A DNA stretch of 64,000 nt from Camarhynchus parvulus (GCF_901933205.1 NC_044571.1:9897420-9961419), one strand, 5' to 3'. Shown: positions 1 through 13,862, counted from the stretch's first letter. Translations and numbers: made by a program. The notes: a model not told the origin generated them from the sequence alone.

Positions 1-2212
1 TACTTTATGGCCAGTTAATGTTTGTTCCTTTTCAAGACAGAGAAAATAAATTTTTGTGTAATTTACTTCTGTTGTCAGTGCTAGAACAAAAAGGAAAATA
101 AACTTGGATCTCAACAGACAACCTAATTATGTTACGATTGTCTCTTTACAAACACAATTTTCACCTGTTTTGAAGTGCATCCAATTTAAATTCCTAATTC
201 AATCCTGAAAAGGCAATGTCAATACAGGAATTCCACATATGGCAGGGAAAATTGTAGTAAAGAGTGTTTGTATCAGCCTTTGATTTCTAACTAGCTATGC
301 TCAGTATTTAAGCCCAATCATGTGAAAATAAAGCTGGAGCACCTCATTCCATCCCGTTGGTGGGTATTGCAGAATCATTTTATAGTTCATCAGTTTGGCA
401 AAAGCAACAGTCTCTGCTGAAAAGAGGCCCAGAGAATGAAATAAAATAGTCCCCTTGCTTCTGACAGGAATGAATGTGTTGTAGGACCATATAAAGAAAT
501 GTTCACTGGAGTTTGCCTGCCCTGCTCCTGCACTGGCTGGGGATCTGTGCAGCCAGGAGGAGGCACCAGGAGCAGCTCAGCCCAGATGGACCTTTCTGAA
601 GGTCAACTTTATCTTGCTTCCTCCTCCCCTCCAAAGCTGTGTTTGGTTATTCCTACCGTGTTTATAATTCTTACTGTTGGGGCTCAGATTGCAGCACCAA
701 GAACTGTTGATTTGTGTCCCTTGAGTATAAAGAGGGAAGATGTAAAAGTTTGGTTCTGCTCACCTTATTTAGCAGTCTGCAAAATGAAACTGAGAAGGGA
801 TTTCTCTTCTGCTCCTGAGTTGAGAGGAGGCCTGTTTAAGCCTAAAGCTGTTTGGAATTAGTTTGCACACTAAAAGCATACTGATGGGCTGTGAGCACAT
901 ATGCCACAACTATACTTAACAGGAGGCTTGTTATTTCATAGGTGCATTTTGCATATGAAGTTTGCATAGGGGAAAAAAGAGACCAAGAAAAAGGCAAGTG
1001 ATTAACTCTGTTCCCTGTTCCTTCAAAAGGCCTATTCCAAGGTAACTCAGGAAGTTCATTATAAACCTGCCTCTTCTACCCTCGTTAGAGTAGCACTTTA
1101 ATTTTCTGGTAAGCCATCTGAGCTTGTCATTTGTGGCAGTAGAGCCATCTGCAGCCTTTTCTGTGCCCTCTGGTCTTTCCCCCGTCTTCACTAGCTCAGA
1201 TAGAGTCTAATTTTGTTTCTATTACACAGGCACAACTATGTGAAGTTTTTTCCCCTGATCTTGGGACTCAGAATTGAAGAAATTTTGTTTACAATCCCCG
1301 GCAAAGTATTTTTCTTGGGGAAGCAGATTATTTTAGAGTAAAGCGTGCTGGGGTGTGTCACAGCTTATCTGAGGTGTTGCTTCAGTCTGTCTGCCAGCTC
1401 TGGAGGACAGTAGGGATTTGTCTCATTATGCTGTCAAGCATTCCTTGATACCCCTGAAAAGTAGAGGACTGCAGATACAATTTAAGCATAGACTACAGCA
1501 CAATTATCTGTTTGTTTATTTCTTTATTTCTTTATTTTAAAAGCAGCTTCGCAGCATGCAAACTTCGACACCTTGAGGTTGTCTGGTTATTTTGGCATGG
1601 TATCAGCTGTTGGCCAGCTCTGTGTGAAGATCTGCAGCCAGCTAAGCAGTACTAAACACTGGAAATTCTGACTCCCAGAAAGACCTGGGAAGAATTTAGG
1701 CCCTTGGAATATGGCTACCAGTGCTGATACCATAATCTGTGTTTTTTTTCTGCTGTGCGCTAATTTTCAGGCTCTCCTTTTGCTATTTCATGTAGGTCTA
1801 GAATATCTAAGTAAATCTCTTTCATCTTTTCTCTTTAACCTCTTAAAAAGTAAACCTTATTCTCTGTCAGACCTCAGACTTCTATTATAGGGGAATCCTC
1901 TTAAATATATGTCTAAGTTCAAGATTTGTTTTGTGTGAATTTTGTACCTTAAATGCTGAGTTCAAAGATGTAACCTGTGAGCCCATTTTCGTGTTTCCTG
2001 AGCCATAGAAATGGTCCCCTGCTATGTATGAAACATCAAATTCTTTTCTAATGTAGAAAAGAAACTATAGGGGGAAAAATGGTGATTGTTGATTCATTTT
2101 CTGAATGAACATAATATATGAGTTCTTATATCCTTTCTGTGATATGTATACCAAATATTTTCTTCACTTTAAAATTATTTAATTATCAATTTTAACTATT
2201 TTTTCTGTTTCT
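1..2212. other. Unique AT-rich DNA, no gene seen
   Basis: I see no supported exon, RNA gene or interspersed repeat here. Open frames are short (longest about 120 codons) with no recognisable domain. A T-rich, TTTA/TTTC-like stretch lies near 1510-1545. Confidence 0.5.
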
Positions 2213-2413
2213 TTGAATATTAGGAAAAATTCCCTCACAGAAAGGGTTGTCAGGTATTGGAACAGGCTGCTCGGGGAAGTGGTGGACTCATCATCCCTGA
2301 AGGTGTTTAGGAAATATGGAGATGTTGTGCTTAGGGTATGGTTTAGTGATAGATTTGGCAGTGTTAGGCTAAGGGTTGGACTTAGAGGTCTTTCAAATCT
2401 TAGTGATTTTATA
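2213..2413 (+). mobile_element. CR1 LINE 3'-end fragment
   Basis: The sequence matches the end of CR1 ORF2 and its 3' UTR. The translated part keeps the familiar run with ERVVRYWNRLLGEVVDSSSL and VFRKYGDVVLR. It is followed by the noncoding GTTGGACTTAGAGGTCTTTC element that precedes the CR1 tail. The piece is heavily 5'-truncated, as most CR1 copies are, and diverged, with the terminal ATTCTATGA-type repeat degraded. It encodes nothing functional. The family call is from memory of avian CR1 consensus sequences. Confidence 0.85.
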
Positions 2414-5400
2414 AGATTACTGGCCTTGCAGCCCTTCTTTTTATTGTAATGGTGCCATGGGTTAAAATCCAGATTACAGTGATTTACTATTAGGCATATG
2501 GAAACTTTTTGATGAACATAGCACTGTGAATTTAATTTGGATTATTGGGTTGGTAATGTTTATAAGTTTTGTAGCTGCAATGAGCTCATTTAAGGTAAAC
2601 AAAAATTCCTTTTTTTTCCCCCCACAACCCAGAATAAGGCTGTGAAAAGAATTTAAACCAAGATGTGCAAAATCTGGCCTCAGGCTTACTATTTAGTATA
2701 TGTGCCTATTTTATTTTCAGTGAAATAAGTGGTAGGTTATTAACAACATTCTTTGGAAAGCTGAGTTGGAGATTGTCTTGTATTCCTTGATTTCAGCTAC
2801 TTCTTTCAGTTGCCAAAGCATACAAATGAGGGCAATTTCAAAGGAGTTTTTAGTCTAAATATCTCTTAAAAAGAAAAGCAAAAAAATGCAGCCAGAAAAT
2901 ACAAGAGGAGAAATTCCACCTTATATCAGGATTATGAGCATGGGAAAACTCACCTATTATGGAAGTTGCAGTTCTGGGTTTTGGGTCATGTGCTTTCGTT
3001 GGCCTGGTAATTTTTTTCTTTGGTGGAGAGGGGGAGGTGGGGGCATTTGTTTTATGGGATGTTTTAAGGGCTACCTGAACTCTCTGGAGAACAGAAAGGA
3101 ATTCTCTGCCCATTTAATTTTTTTTTTAAGATACCATTATATGTCACAGTGAGAAACACAGAAAGCCTCTCTATTTCCAAAGTAGGTTCAGTAGAGATGA
3201 CTATCTTTTAGCAGTCATAAAATCATTCTTTTTTACTAATATTAAGGACTATTGTATAAATTGGTTCATCTTTGGCTATGTCTGTTTGTTACTTCTCTCC
3301 TGATACACCTAGTTCATCTCCTAAAGGAAAACAGAGATGGAAATTTACAGTGCTGCTCTCCAGTCATCCTCTTTCCTTCCTTTTCTTCCCCAGTTTGAAA
3401 CCACTGACAAATTTTCCATATGTTTAACCTGACAGCACAGGTTCCAGAGGTGCTACATTTTTATAGATAGTACGAGGGTGTAGCTAAAAAGGAGAGAGGG
3501 CACAAGACAGCCATCATTGCCATCTTTTCTTAAGAAAGTGACTGCACAGGAGCTCACCTCAGTAAGACAGGGAAGTAGCCACAATCAGAGGATTTTTATT
3601 TTTATTCAATGAATCATGTAGGTCAATGGTCTCTAATGATGACAAAATAGAAGCAGAGTTATGAGATGGAGATGGAGAGTGTGTGCCTGCAACTCACTCA
3701 ACTTTTCTGCTTATCTTTTCCTAACTCTCTGCCTTACCTTTGGCACTGCTGAGTTTTGGAAACCTGTCATACCAAATTCTAATAAGAGGTGTTGGAACTG
3801 TGCTGTTACTGAAACGGGCATATAATAGAATTTTGGGTTTTTTAAATAGATTGACATTTTTCTGGGCAGCATCTTTTGTAGTTGGTTAGAATAACAGGAA
3901 TTGATCAGCTGAATGTAAACCAGTTGGAAGGTGAGTTGCTGGGCATCTGATGGTTCATGTTTTCAGTAGATTGCAGCCTGGTCTTGATGACATCATTAAA
4001 TTTTAAATATACAAATAGTGCTGTTAAATTTTCCTATTTTTTAACCTTTTTTTTTTAATTTTTGGAAACCTTTTAGGATGCCTTACAAGCTCTGAAGCCA
4101 GAGTCTGAGGGAGAAGTGGTATTTCTTGGTTTTCATTCTGAGGTGTGGATTCACAGTCATATATGATCTGTCTTAGGCAACAATATTAGAAGATAATATT
4201 CATGATAGAAGGTATGAACTGATTTCTTAGGCTGCACAAGGTTATAAACACATGAATTACAATAATGTGCTGCTAGTAGATTTCTCACTTGTGTTTATTG
4301 GCACTTTTTCCTTAGTGATTAAATGAGTTGTGATGTACTATACAATTGCTGCCAACTGCCATTCAGTGTATATCCAGATATTAAGACACAAAGTGGTGAA
4401 TATTGGCAAGATATTTTCAGAAATTCTATAAACCTGAGGAGAAAAAACCCCATGGTTTATTTTTTACATTTCTGTGAAGGCTTTATTTAGGTCTCTCCTT
4501 AACTGGTTTGCTTATTCCTTCTAATTGTACAACAGATTTTGGAGACCACTTTAAAGCATCTAATCTGACTATGACAGCTTTAGATGTCAGTGAAACAAGG
4601 ACTTTAATCCATTGGACATTCTACTTGAATCATCAGAGAAACTCAGCCACTCCAGAATTCAGGTAATGCCTGCAAGTTCTTCTGCCCAGATTGTTCTTTG
4701 TGTAAAACAGATCATGTTTAATTTCCCATGAAATAAAATTGTACTCTTATGGTTGGCTGTGGTGAAATTACAAGGAGAAATAGGGGGTGAAAGAAATGAA
4801 ATTCAATTTATTTTCCAAGGTGTTGTAATATATCACATCTTCTATCCATTTCATGTGATCTAGAGGAAAAATAATTTCATTTCAGTCAAACAATTCAGGA
4901 GGAATCTGAAAAAGTCTTTGCACAAACAGTTGGGGAAAAACAACTTAAGTGTTTGAGTAACAAACAGCTCTGAATAGCTAATTCACTCCACTGTGTCTGA
5001 CAACAGACCCCTAAAAATTTCAGTGCATATTTGGAAATGGGACTGAAGAAAATGCATCACGTATTGCATGTGAAGCTATTGCAGAAAACTGATGATGTAC
5101 TGAAGATGCTGAACTCCATCCACCATGTGTGCATGTGACTGGAATCATATTTGATGTTCTGAAGGACATGGTGATAACTACAGGAAGAGAATGTGCAGAG
5201 AGAAAAAGTTGGGGCTTAAACTCTGGAGACACCCAAGCAATTCATAATGTTGGCAATAGCTTGAATATTACATTTATCCAGCAGAATAAGTAGAATAGGG
5301 AGGGCAGGAACTGCAGATTAGGCTGTAAAACAGTTGGGTGACTGCAGAAGCCTTTACATTTGTAATTTAGTTTTTGAACTCAAAGATATTTAAATAATTC

Positions 5401-8400
5401 AGGGTAAAGGAAAGAGTTGTAAAGCTGAGAATACGACCTAGAAAGAGGTCAAACTGTGTAACCTGAATTTTTCTTTCTCTGATGGCTTCTCATAGGCAAG
5501 AGTACAAAAAATGTACTGTGAAATTGAGGTGAAAGTTCTTTTATAGGTACCTTTCTTTGCTTGTAAACTTTTTTCACTAATCCTTAATTAAATATTTGAC
5601 TATAAGTTTTGTTGAACACACAGCATTGTTTCTTTACTCTTAAGCCTTGCTGAGTTCTTGAAAAAGTTGGGCTCTGCAAATTCTAGGAACCAGTTGAACC
5701 TCTTGCATCAACTTCATCTTTCACTTTGAAAAAATCTGTTTATTCCAACTCATTTAGGAGGAAGACACATGAATGTGAGTAGATAAAGCATGAACTTGGA
5801 ATGAATATTGAAGATAACTCCAGTTTTGGAGGAGATTTGGACTTAAAATTGTTACTCATAAAAATGTAAAGTTGCACGAAGAATGATGAATTTTGAATAC
5901 AAAGTGGGTTGGTAAGAACTTTGAATAACCTGGCTAAATGCATTTAATAGCAATATGGTGTCCAAATATATTGTTATTAAATGTTCTGATTCAATCTCTA
6001 TTACATGGAGGATATTTATTTAGATACATGTGATTTTGCTTAGAGAGGAATAAAATGTTTTAAGGATACTTTGCTTATTTTATAGACACATTGATATGTT
6101 TTATGACTCACATATAGACTGATTCCATGTACCAAGCTAGGTCATGGCAAGAATAAGAATTATAGAAATATGAAACATATTATGTGGAAATAAAGAATCA
6201 AGATTCTAATCCATTATCTGTATAACATCTTTATAACACAACACGAGGTGCATTTTAATAGTTAATTTCTTTTTGAAGCTATTTGACTTATGTGGTCATA
6301 GCTGTTGGACTGTAGAAATTGGAATTAGCAGTGGATAAATTGTCTACTGCTACAGAAGGAGATATATCCCTCTATAGCCTCTCTTGGGAAATATAAAATA
6401 AACATAGCCTGATACAGCTCAGTAAGTAGAAAGAATTTCATGGTCCAGTAAATCTTACAGATCATGATTAAAGGTCTGAGTGCGACTAAAATTAATTTCA
6501 AGAGAAGATGTATAATTAGTATATCATATTCCAAATATGACTTAAAAAATAAAATAAGTAAGTCTACCTGCTGAGACTGGGGCCAGTCCCTGTAAATGTA
6601 CACTCAAACTTATACCACAAGTAGTAATGAACCCTGGGCACAACTCAGGCTTTCAGCTATCAGTGACTGCTGACCTCATGCTCCTGCTTTTCTACCTGTG
6701 GGAAAGTCAGCTTGGGTGCATCTCCTCTGGCCCCTGGTTTTCAAAAAAATACAAGAAATTAAGGGGAACTCATCTTTAGTAACGTTAGAGAATTACAGTG
6801 CTTTGTCTGCATCTGAGCACAACTCATCCTTAACTACTTTTTCAGTCGCTATTTTTTCAGTCAGCAACTCCCACATCTTTTAGATAACACAGATCATGTC
6901 CTGAAGGGTCATTTTTCCCTCCATTGTCATTTCAGACTGCTTTCTGGGGTTAAAGTCAGGCACGGGTATCTATATTTTCTCATTCTCAATCTCTCCCAAA
7001 AGCTGTGTCAGGCTGTCAAAACCAGATTGTAAATTCTGCTTTGGAGAAGACAGGGAAAAGCTGCCAGGATGCAGCTGTGCCCATGGGTGGGTGCATGGGA
7101 CTTGGGACATGTGGAAACCCAGGGCACCAGGAATATTTCTCTGTCTGTTTGGGGGTGCCCCGGTCCCCCAGGGGAGCACTGACTTTGACCCTCATTCATG
7201 GAGAAAGTTTCCCAGACTTCAAGATAGACTGGAATCCACAAAAGTGTGAAATAGATTATAGAGAGTAGTGCAGGTGTATCACTTAGTGAAAAATTGAGGT
7301 TTTGGGATTTTTAGTATGTTGTGGATGGAAGCAAGATGGAGGGCACAGGGCGTAGTCCTGGGTTTCTTCTTCATTCTTCTTCCTTCGTCTCCATGGGTTT
7401 GGGTGTCTTTTTGTCATTGGGCAGAAAAGTCCCCATTGCAGCTCTTTGGGATCAGTTATTGGGATAAAAGAGAAAATAACCTCGATGCCAGTTCTTAATT
7501 GGATAGTTTAGTCTTTTAAGACCTTGTAACAAGAGATTGTTGGCCATTTTGTGCCTTCTAATGAAAAGCTGCCAAACTCACAGTAGTGAGACTGTTTTAC
7601 TGATAAGAAATAACAAACACCTGAGTCCAAACATGAACTATTGTCTCAAGTGCCTTCAATGCAGACCTAGAGAAACCCACAAATGGTGCTGCCACAGGGA
7701 CACTTCTGTTCCACAGGCACCTGAGCTGCCCCTTCGTGCTTCGAGGTGCCACTGCAGCCTCAGGGCCACTCAAAAAAGGAGCTGGAGCCAAGCTGAGGTC
7801 CAGCTCCTGTATTGGCTCACCCTCTGAGCTGTATCCTAGTTAAGAAAATGAAAAATGAATGCAGCCATGAAGTAGTTGAAGCAGTTTGCTTGTTGATGTA
7901 GCAGATATCATATATCCATGCAGAATCTGCTCACCTTTGCTTTCAGTAAAACAAACCACATCCAGGTTACACACTAATACAATTAACAGGAATTAAGAGA
8001 GGATCTTGCAGAGGGGGTTGGAACCAATTTCCCTGATTTTTTTAATAGTCCCATCTAAGAAGGGAAGCCTGATAAGTGACACAGAGCTGAGAGAGATCAG
8101 AGACATGGGAGGGAAAAGGTGACTTACAATATGTGGAAAATCCCAGGCAGAATATGCAGGAACCTACTCTCATTCCCACTCATATTTCAGAAAGGGTTTT
8201 TCTCCCCCATTATCAGAACAGCTGGTTGCACACTTGCACTGGAATTTATTGAATCCAGACTGGTTGAATGGTTGTTTGTAGAAGTAGGTGGATATCAAGG
8301 ATACCAAAGTGCAGATTTCCTGTAGTTCTCTCTGTTACAGAGAGGAGACACATAAGCCCACTTTTCTCACTTCCACATTTTTCCAGGCTCCTGAATGGGA

Positions 8401-11308
8401 AGAAAAAATTAACTGAAATACATGAACATCTTCAAATGTAATGCAGTTGGTAATAAAATATGCTATATAGTAATCCATTATAAAAGCAGAATTAAAGGAG
8501 ACTTTAATAATTGTGTAAGTTTTGTGAAGTACCCAGTACACTGCTGTGCATGAGAGACATTTTCAAAGTCTGATGGGCAGAAGTGTTCTGTTAAAATTGC
8601 TCTTGTTAGAAAAGTGGAATAAAGCTGATTTTGTAATTTGAGAATTCATATTTGCCGAATCTAGCAAATCAAGAATTAAATTCTTTGCTTAGTAGCAGAG
8701 TGACCCACAGTCAGAGCTATTTTAGTGCCTCTTACAATGAAGGGCTTAATGGGGATATAGACTGTTCATCACAATTCTTTTCCTGTGGTATTTCGTAATG
8801 CTCAAATTTATAAGAATTTCTGCTAAAAGAGCTCTGACTTAAATGTCATCCTTACAAGAGACCTGTTCTGTCTTTGGAGGATTATAGTGCTTAAAGTTCC
8901 CAAAAGGGGTCTAAAACATATTGCCAGACTCATGATCTAGAAAGGTTCTGTAGTGTTCAGAGTTTCTAGATGTTTCTGTGCTCCTTTGTGGTGGCACATT
9001 TGCAATCTGCCCAGTCATAAGAATACTGCCTGTAAGGAGTCAGAAAAAAGAAAGGATAGTGTTCAAAAGTGAAGTTTTTTCTTGTGAAGCCCTGTTCAGC
9101 TGCTTCTACAGGCTCTGCAGAAGTCCACAAGAAAATTTCAACTACAACACCTGCAGGGATTTAATCAGTGGCTTAAAGTATTTATTTGCATACTTTTTGT
9201 AGGCACACAAGACATCCTAATGATTATTAAAATAAGTCTCCAAGAGTTTGTTGTGCTCATAATATTTGTTCTTTAATCAGAGATCTAAGTAAACAAGTTA
9301 AGTCACAGATCTCAATACTGAGGCAATATTTGTGCTCAAAGACCATAGCCTAATGCAGAAGTGTAAAATGTTAGAATGGAGCTCTACTTCTCGACTGCAT
9401 AACATATAATGGTTTGAGAGTACAGTAACAGATGGAAATGTATCTTGTAGTACCAAGGAAAGAGCTTCCTTCGCTTAAATGTGAGCAGACATGATGCAGA
9501 AGTGCAAATAAGCCTCTTCCAAAATGTGTTACTCAATTCTTAGAAAGCCCAAAATATTCTGCTGAGAGGTTTATTACCATACAGCTGGTTCCACAGACTC
9601 TGTTTAAAAAGTAGATTTGGTCTCACTGAGAAACTCAGCATTCTGTTATAATAATGGATCCACTGAACAAATATTTCTCTATTGGTAGGGCTTTGTAGTA
9701 AACTATGTACAAAATTGATATGCCATCTGATCCATCTAGAGATTTTGGTGAAATCATGCCTATACATGAGAAATAATTTGCTACCCACTCTAAAACCCAT
9801 AATCAGACCCATTGGATGTGTGAAGCTCTAAAGTTCCTAAACCCAGGAAAAGGCTTTAACAACACCTGCAGGTGGTAAATGCAATCAGACGCTCTGTGTG
9901 GATTCAGCACATAATTCCCCCAAGGAAACAGATGAAATCATTACACTGAGTGGCTGTATCCTTGAAAAGTACTGCTTGTAATTGAACTATTCCAAACACT
10001 CTGCACTAAAAATGCACCTTTCAGATGTCAGATCCTTCTCTACTGAGCAGGGTACGTGATCTGCTGGCACAAGTCATGGCAGGGTTCTGATGTGGCTGAA
10101 CAAGACATTTGATCCAGCTGTTTTTCAGTGGATATTGTGTGAGCATTTATTTTTATTTATAGCCAGGCAAAACTAACCAAAAGCTTCAGAAATCCAATAT
10201 ACCCTTTTACAAGGAACTTTTCACCTTTCTCTTGCCAATGTAAAGAAAAGAAGTCATAACAAGCCCGGAATGCTGTAACTTTTTAACAGTGTAGGGGGGA
10301 AACGAATTCACTAAAGACAGTCTCTAATTGAGCCCAGTTACTATTTCCTATAAACAAACACAAACACTGCCTTGGTTTTCAAAGGATGTTTTGATAAGGC
10401 AGGACAACTAGCTAAAAGGAGGATGTGGAAACAAAAATGATCAACTTGAAAAGAAGCAAAATTCCGTGGTCCATGCATTGCATTTAGTAGGGATATATCA
10501 GGGAACCTCTACCACAGAAAGCTGGCAAACAAAGCTGGCAAGAGAGCTTTCAGCAAATCCAAATCAGAGCAGTACTGTACTGCTGAAAAACAAAAAATGT
10601 GGTAGATATTTTTAAGAAAGGGGAAATAAATCTGGCTGAATATCAGACTTATTATGGTATCAGTAGTATGCAGCACTTCTGAGAGGAAAAAAACCCAAAC
10701 AAGACCTAAAGAAAAACTCCTTGGAGATGGGTTAATTAGAATACTGCATTGACCAGAAGTAGGTTTTGTGCAACTTATTTTGTATTGCCTGTGATCCAGC
10801 AGTTTCAAACATTTTGCACTGTATAGAAGACTTCTGTAATTCTGAAAATTTTAACCAATTTAGACCTGCTGGGGATTAAAAGAGAAATTAGTGAGTAATT
10901 AACTTATGCTAGGCACAAAAGCAGTAAGTTTAGTCTAAATGGCAACAGTTTAACTAATGGCAAATTACTGCCAGGTGTTCTTGCTGAGGAAAGGATGGTA
11001 AAGACACTGCCTTTACAGTGACCATTCATAAAGTCATTTTGAACATCAGAAATAAGTTTCAAGATTCAGCAAGATTCTTCCAAGGAAGAATTCAGCAAGG
11101 CTTCCAAGAAGAATTTAAGCAGACCAGAAAAAAACTAGGTTTCTCTATAGAGTTAAGAGAGTTTGTGGAAGGGATTATATTTTAAGGAATCATACTAACC
11201 ACTGCCTAAAGCAATGGGTCTCTGACCACAAAAGTAATTTTCACAATGCTCAAGAATTGGGAGGGCAGTGCCTAACAGTGGTTGGTGACTCCTCATTATT
11301 TCAAGGGC
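2414..11308. other. Unique AT-rich DNA, no gene seen
   Basis: About 8.9 kb of AT-rich DNA with no supported gene. Open frames are at most about 100 codons, are scattered over all frames, and show no domains or paired splice signals that I could trust. There are only short poly-A and poly-T tracts. It may be intergenic or intronic; conserved noncoding elements cannot be judged from one sequence. Confidence 0.5.
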
Positions 11309-11590
11309 TCACTTGGTAAAGAGATGCTGCTCCTTAGCACTGTTGGCTCCCAGGACATCACCTACCAAGCGTTTTCCCAGGCTTCCCAGAAGATCTAATC
11401 CTTGCATTTGCCCACAGGCAACTTGGACTTCTGGCAGCTTGGCCACTGGTGGGGCTGCAGATGCCCCAGGCTGCCCTTGGGTCCTAGGCAGTCCGTTTCC
11501 ATTAATTGGAATGGTGGTGTTTTCCCAAAGCAAGTATGTTTTGGTTGTTGATGCTGAATTACTGAAGGTATAAGTAAACCTAAAACAATT
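11309..11590 (-). other. Unassigned GC-richer open stretch
   Basis: On the minus strand an open frame runs through this stretch, which is GC-richer than its surroundings. It encodes about 85 residues with a Gly/Pro/Ala-rich middle and ends with a stop at 11309. The first third of the full 149-codon frame (upstream of about 11666) is antisense to a CR1 tail, so that ATG is not credible as a gene start. The remainder could be a fragment of a processed pseudogene, an exon or chance. I do not recognise the protein and see no poly(A) tail or convincing splice sites, so this is a weak candidate. Confidence 0.15.
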
Positions 11591-11665
11591 TTGATAGCTG
11601 CAACTTTTTGTAGTTTCTTTTTTTTTTCTCTCTTCTAAAAGAAATACCTGGTGTCTTTGCTGATG

Positions 11666-11729
11666 GCAGGACAACTGGGAAGAGATGATCTTTAAAATCC
11701 CTTCCAACCTGAACCATTCTATGATTCCC
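11666..11729 (+). mobile_element. CR1 LINE 3'-tail remnant
   Basis: Only the last part of a CR1 3' UTR remains. GATGATCTTTAAAATCCCTT is followed by CCAACCTGAACCATTCTATG, the usual end of CR1 elements. It is strongly 5'-truncated and noncoding. Upstream boundaries are uncertain by about 15 bases. Confidence 0.8.
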
Positions 11730-12155
11730 AACTGTGACAGTGGGTCTTGGCTCTCCAAGAGCAGTCACCCTGACTCTTAAGTTTTTCTCTCAGTAATATT
11801 TCTGTCCTGACAGATTATCCTTAAGCTTTTAATTACTATGAATATGTGATTTGTGGGATTTTACATTTCCAGCCCCAAAGTATACAGGTTTCTTTTGGTA
11901 CATAGGTCTGTCACAGGAAGTCTCTGTATGGAAAGGACAGTTTAGCAGGGAAGACTACACTGCTGGTGAGGGGAATTGTGCACTTTGAGGGTGCAGAATG
12001 GGAAACCAGAAGTCTACCGAGTAGTCACAAGGTAAAATCAACTCCACTGAGAGAGCTGGAAAAAAGCTTATATGCAGCTGTCTTCCATTTGCCTCCAGTT
12101 TTTAATTAGCTAGGTTTTCAGGAACGAAGTTTAATTTCTAGATTCAATGAAATGA

Positions 12156-12160
12156 GATTT
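12156..12160. repeat. Target-site duplication, left copy (GATTT)
   Basis: GATTT immediately precedes the TG that begins the LTR at 12161, and the same five bases follow its terminal CA at 12737. Five base pairs is the duplication size usual for ERVL-class elements. Confidence 0.6.
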
Positions 12161-12737
12161 TGTGCTGGTCTTGGCTGGAACAGAGCTAGTTGTCTTCTTG
12201 GTGTGTGATATTGTGCTGTGTTTTGTATTCAGTGTGAGAGTAATGTTGATAGCCCAGTGATGTTTCAGTTGTTGCTGAGCAGGGCTTACCCCAAGTCAAG
12301 GACACCTCAGTGTCTCATGCTCTGCCAATGAGCAGGTGCACAGGGGAGCAAAGCCAGGACAGGTGACCTGAACTGTCCAAAGGGACTTTCCACACCACAG
12401 AACATCATGCCATGAACTGGGAGGAGCCATCAGGAACTGACTACTCAGGGATAGGCTGGGCATTGGTCAGTGTGTGCTGAGCAATTGTGTTGTGCATCAT
12501 TTGTTTCTCTTGGGTTTTATTTATCTCTCTTATCTTCCATTAGAGTTAATATTATTACTGTCACTGTATTGTTAGAATTATTGTATTTACTTTGCTTCAA
12601 GTCTTAAACTATTCTTATGTCCATCCATGAATTTTATTTTTTTTCTAATTCTCCTCCCTATCGTACTGCCGGAGATGGGGAAAGCTAAGTGAGTATCTTC
12701 ACAGTGTTTGGTTGTTGACTGGGGTTAAAATATGGCA
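12161..12737 (+). mobile_element. Solo LTR, avian ERVL type, degenerate
   Basis: This 577-bp segment begins TG and ends CA. It resembles an avian ERVL-type LTR that I know from memory. The start has CTTGGCTGGAACAGAGCTAG, the middle has GTTGCTGAGCAGGGCTTACC and a CCAAAGGGACTTTCCACACC block, and the end has TGACTGGGGTTAAA. The region where a TATA box is expected (around 12390-12440) has decayed. No partner LTR or internal sequence follows, so this is a solo LTR left by recombination between the two ends of a provirus. Many substitutions indicate an old insertion. Orientation is inferred from the known LTR sequence. Confidence 0.72.
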
Positions 12738-12742
12738 GATTT
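12738..12742. repeat. Target-site duplication, right copy (GATTT)
   Basis: Identical to the five bases before the LTR at 12156-12160, which supports the chosen LTR ends. Confidence 0.6.
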
Positions 12743-13594
12743 CTTTTTCCTTTTTTTTTTTTTTCCAGAATGGCAGGAGTTTATGGCAGACTTGAGAAGG
12801 GCATAAGACCCAGAGAGGACAACACATAGAAGTGACATTTTAGCAATATAAGAAGGAATGAGTGTGTGGTATCCCATCTAATAGAGTTAAACTTGCTGTA
12901 TCAGAAAATGGACAAGGTTGTACAAGGAAAAATGAGTGGAAACCAGGGCTGAAGAACAACCATATAAAAAAAAGTAATTGATTGGGTTGGAGTGGGTGAG
13001 GAACCTAACCTTCATCAGAAAAAAATAAAATAAAATAAACTCCTCCATACTATTTCATAGCAAAAGTAGAAGGAATAGAAGACACAGGTAAAATGTGTAT
13101 CACACAATTTTTTCTGCTGCTTTTGTGTTTGCTTCTATTAAGGTTATAAACCATCGCAGGCGCTGCAGCTCCCCCGTGTGTTTATTCCTTTTTTACAAGC
13201 TCAGCCTGCTCGGTACATTTGCAGTCTTGAGTTATCCCACATACAGCATTAGATGGTCAAACTGGAATTGCAACTTATTTATTTTTAATAAACGGTGAAT
13301 ATGAGTGGTATTGAACAGCAGGGGCAAAAAGGACTTCTCTTTACAGGAGAGATGAATAATGAGAAAACCATTAGGAACGAGGGTGTTTCAGTGGTGCAAA
13401 CACGGGGTCGATGCCTGGCAGGCTCACACTGTTTGCTTTTCTATTATGAACTTCCTCTGTGACCTTTACCAAAAGCCTCTCTTTGTTTTTCTGTTCAGCA
13501 AGTGCAAAATGGGAGTAAGTATATTTCCCTATTTCCAGAGGTAAAATAAAAGCTATATGGGTCTCGATTTTTATGGTTTTATGAACTATAAAAA
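12743..13594. other. Unique DNA with poly-T and A-rich tracts, no gene seen
   Basis: A T-run of 14 lies at 12751-12764 and an AAAAT-type repeat at about 13019-13039. No gene is supported. Confidence 0.45.
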
Positions 13595-13856
13595 TTGACA
13601 GGATCTGAGAGGATGGCCTGAAGTTGTGTCAGGGGAGGATATTAGGGAAAGGTTCTTTCCCCAGAGGGTTCTTGGGCACTGGAACAGGCTCCCCAGGGCC
13701 GTGGTCACAGCATCAGCCTGGCAGAGCTCAAGAAGTGTTGGGACAATGCTCTCAGGCACATGGTGTGACTCCTGGGGCTGCTCTGTGAAGGGCTGGGAGT
13801 TGAACTTGATCCTTAGGCATCCCTTTCAAAGTCATCATATTCTGTGATTCTGTGAC
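13595..13856 (+). mobile_element. CR1 LINE 3'-end fragment
   Basis: This is the end of CR1 ORF2 plus the 3' UTR. AGGATGGCCTGAAGTTGTGT is followed by a GGTTCTTTCCCCAGAGGGTT block and CACTGGAACAGGCTCCCCAG, and the copy ends with TTCTGTGATTCTGTGA. The tail is still clear, so this copy is younger than the one at 2.2 kb. It is 5'-truncated with no intact frame. An A-rich simple repeat follows directly. Confidence 0.92.
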
Positions 13857-13862
13857 ACAGAT

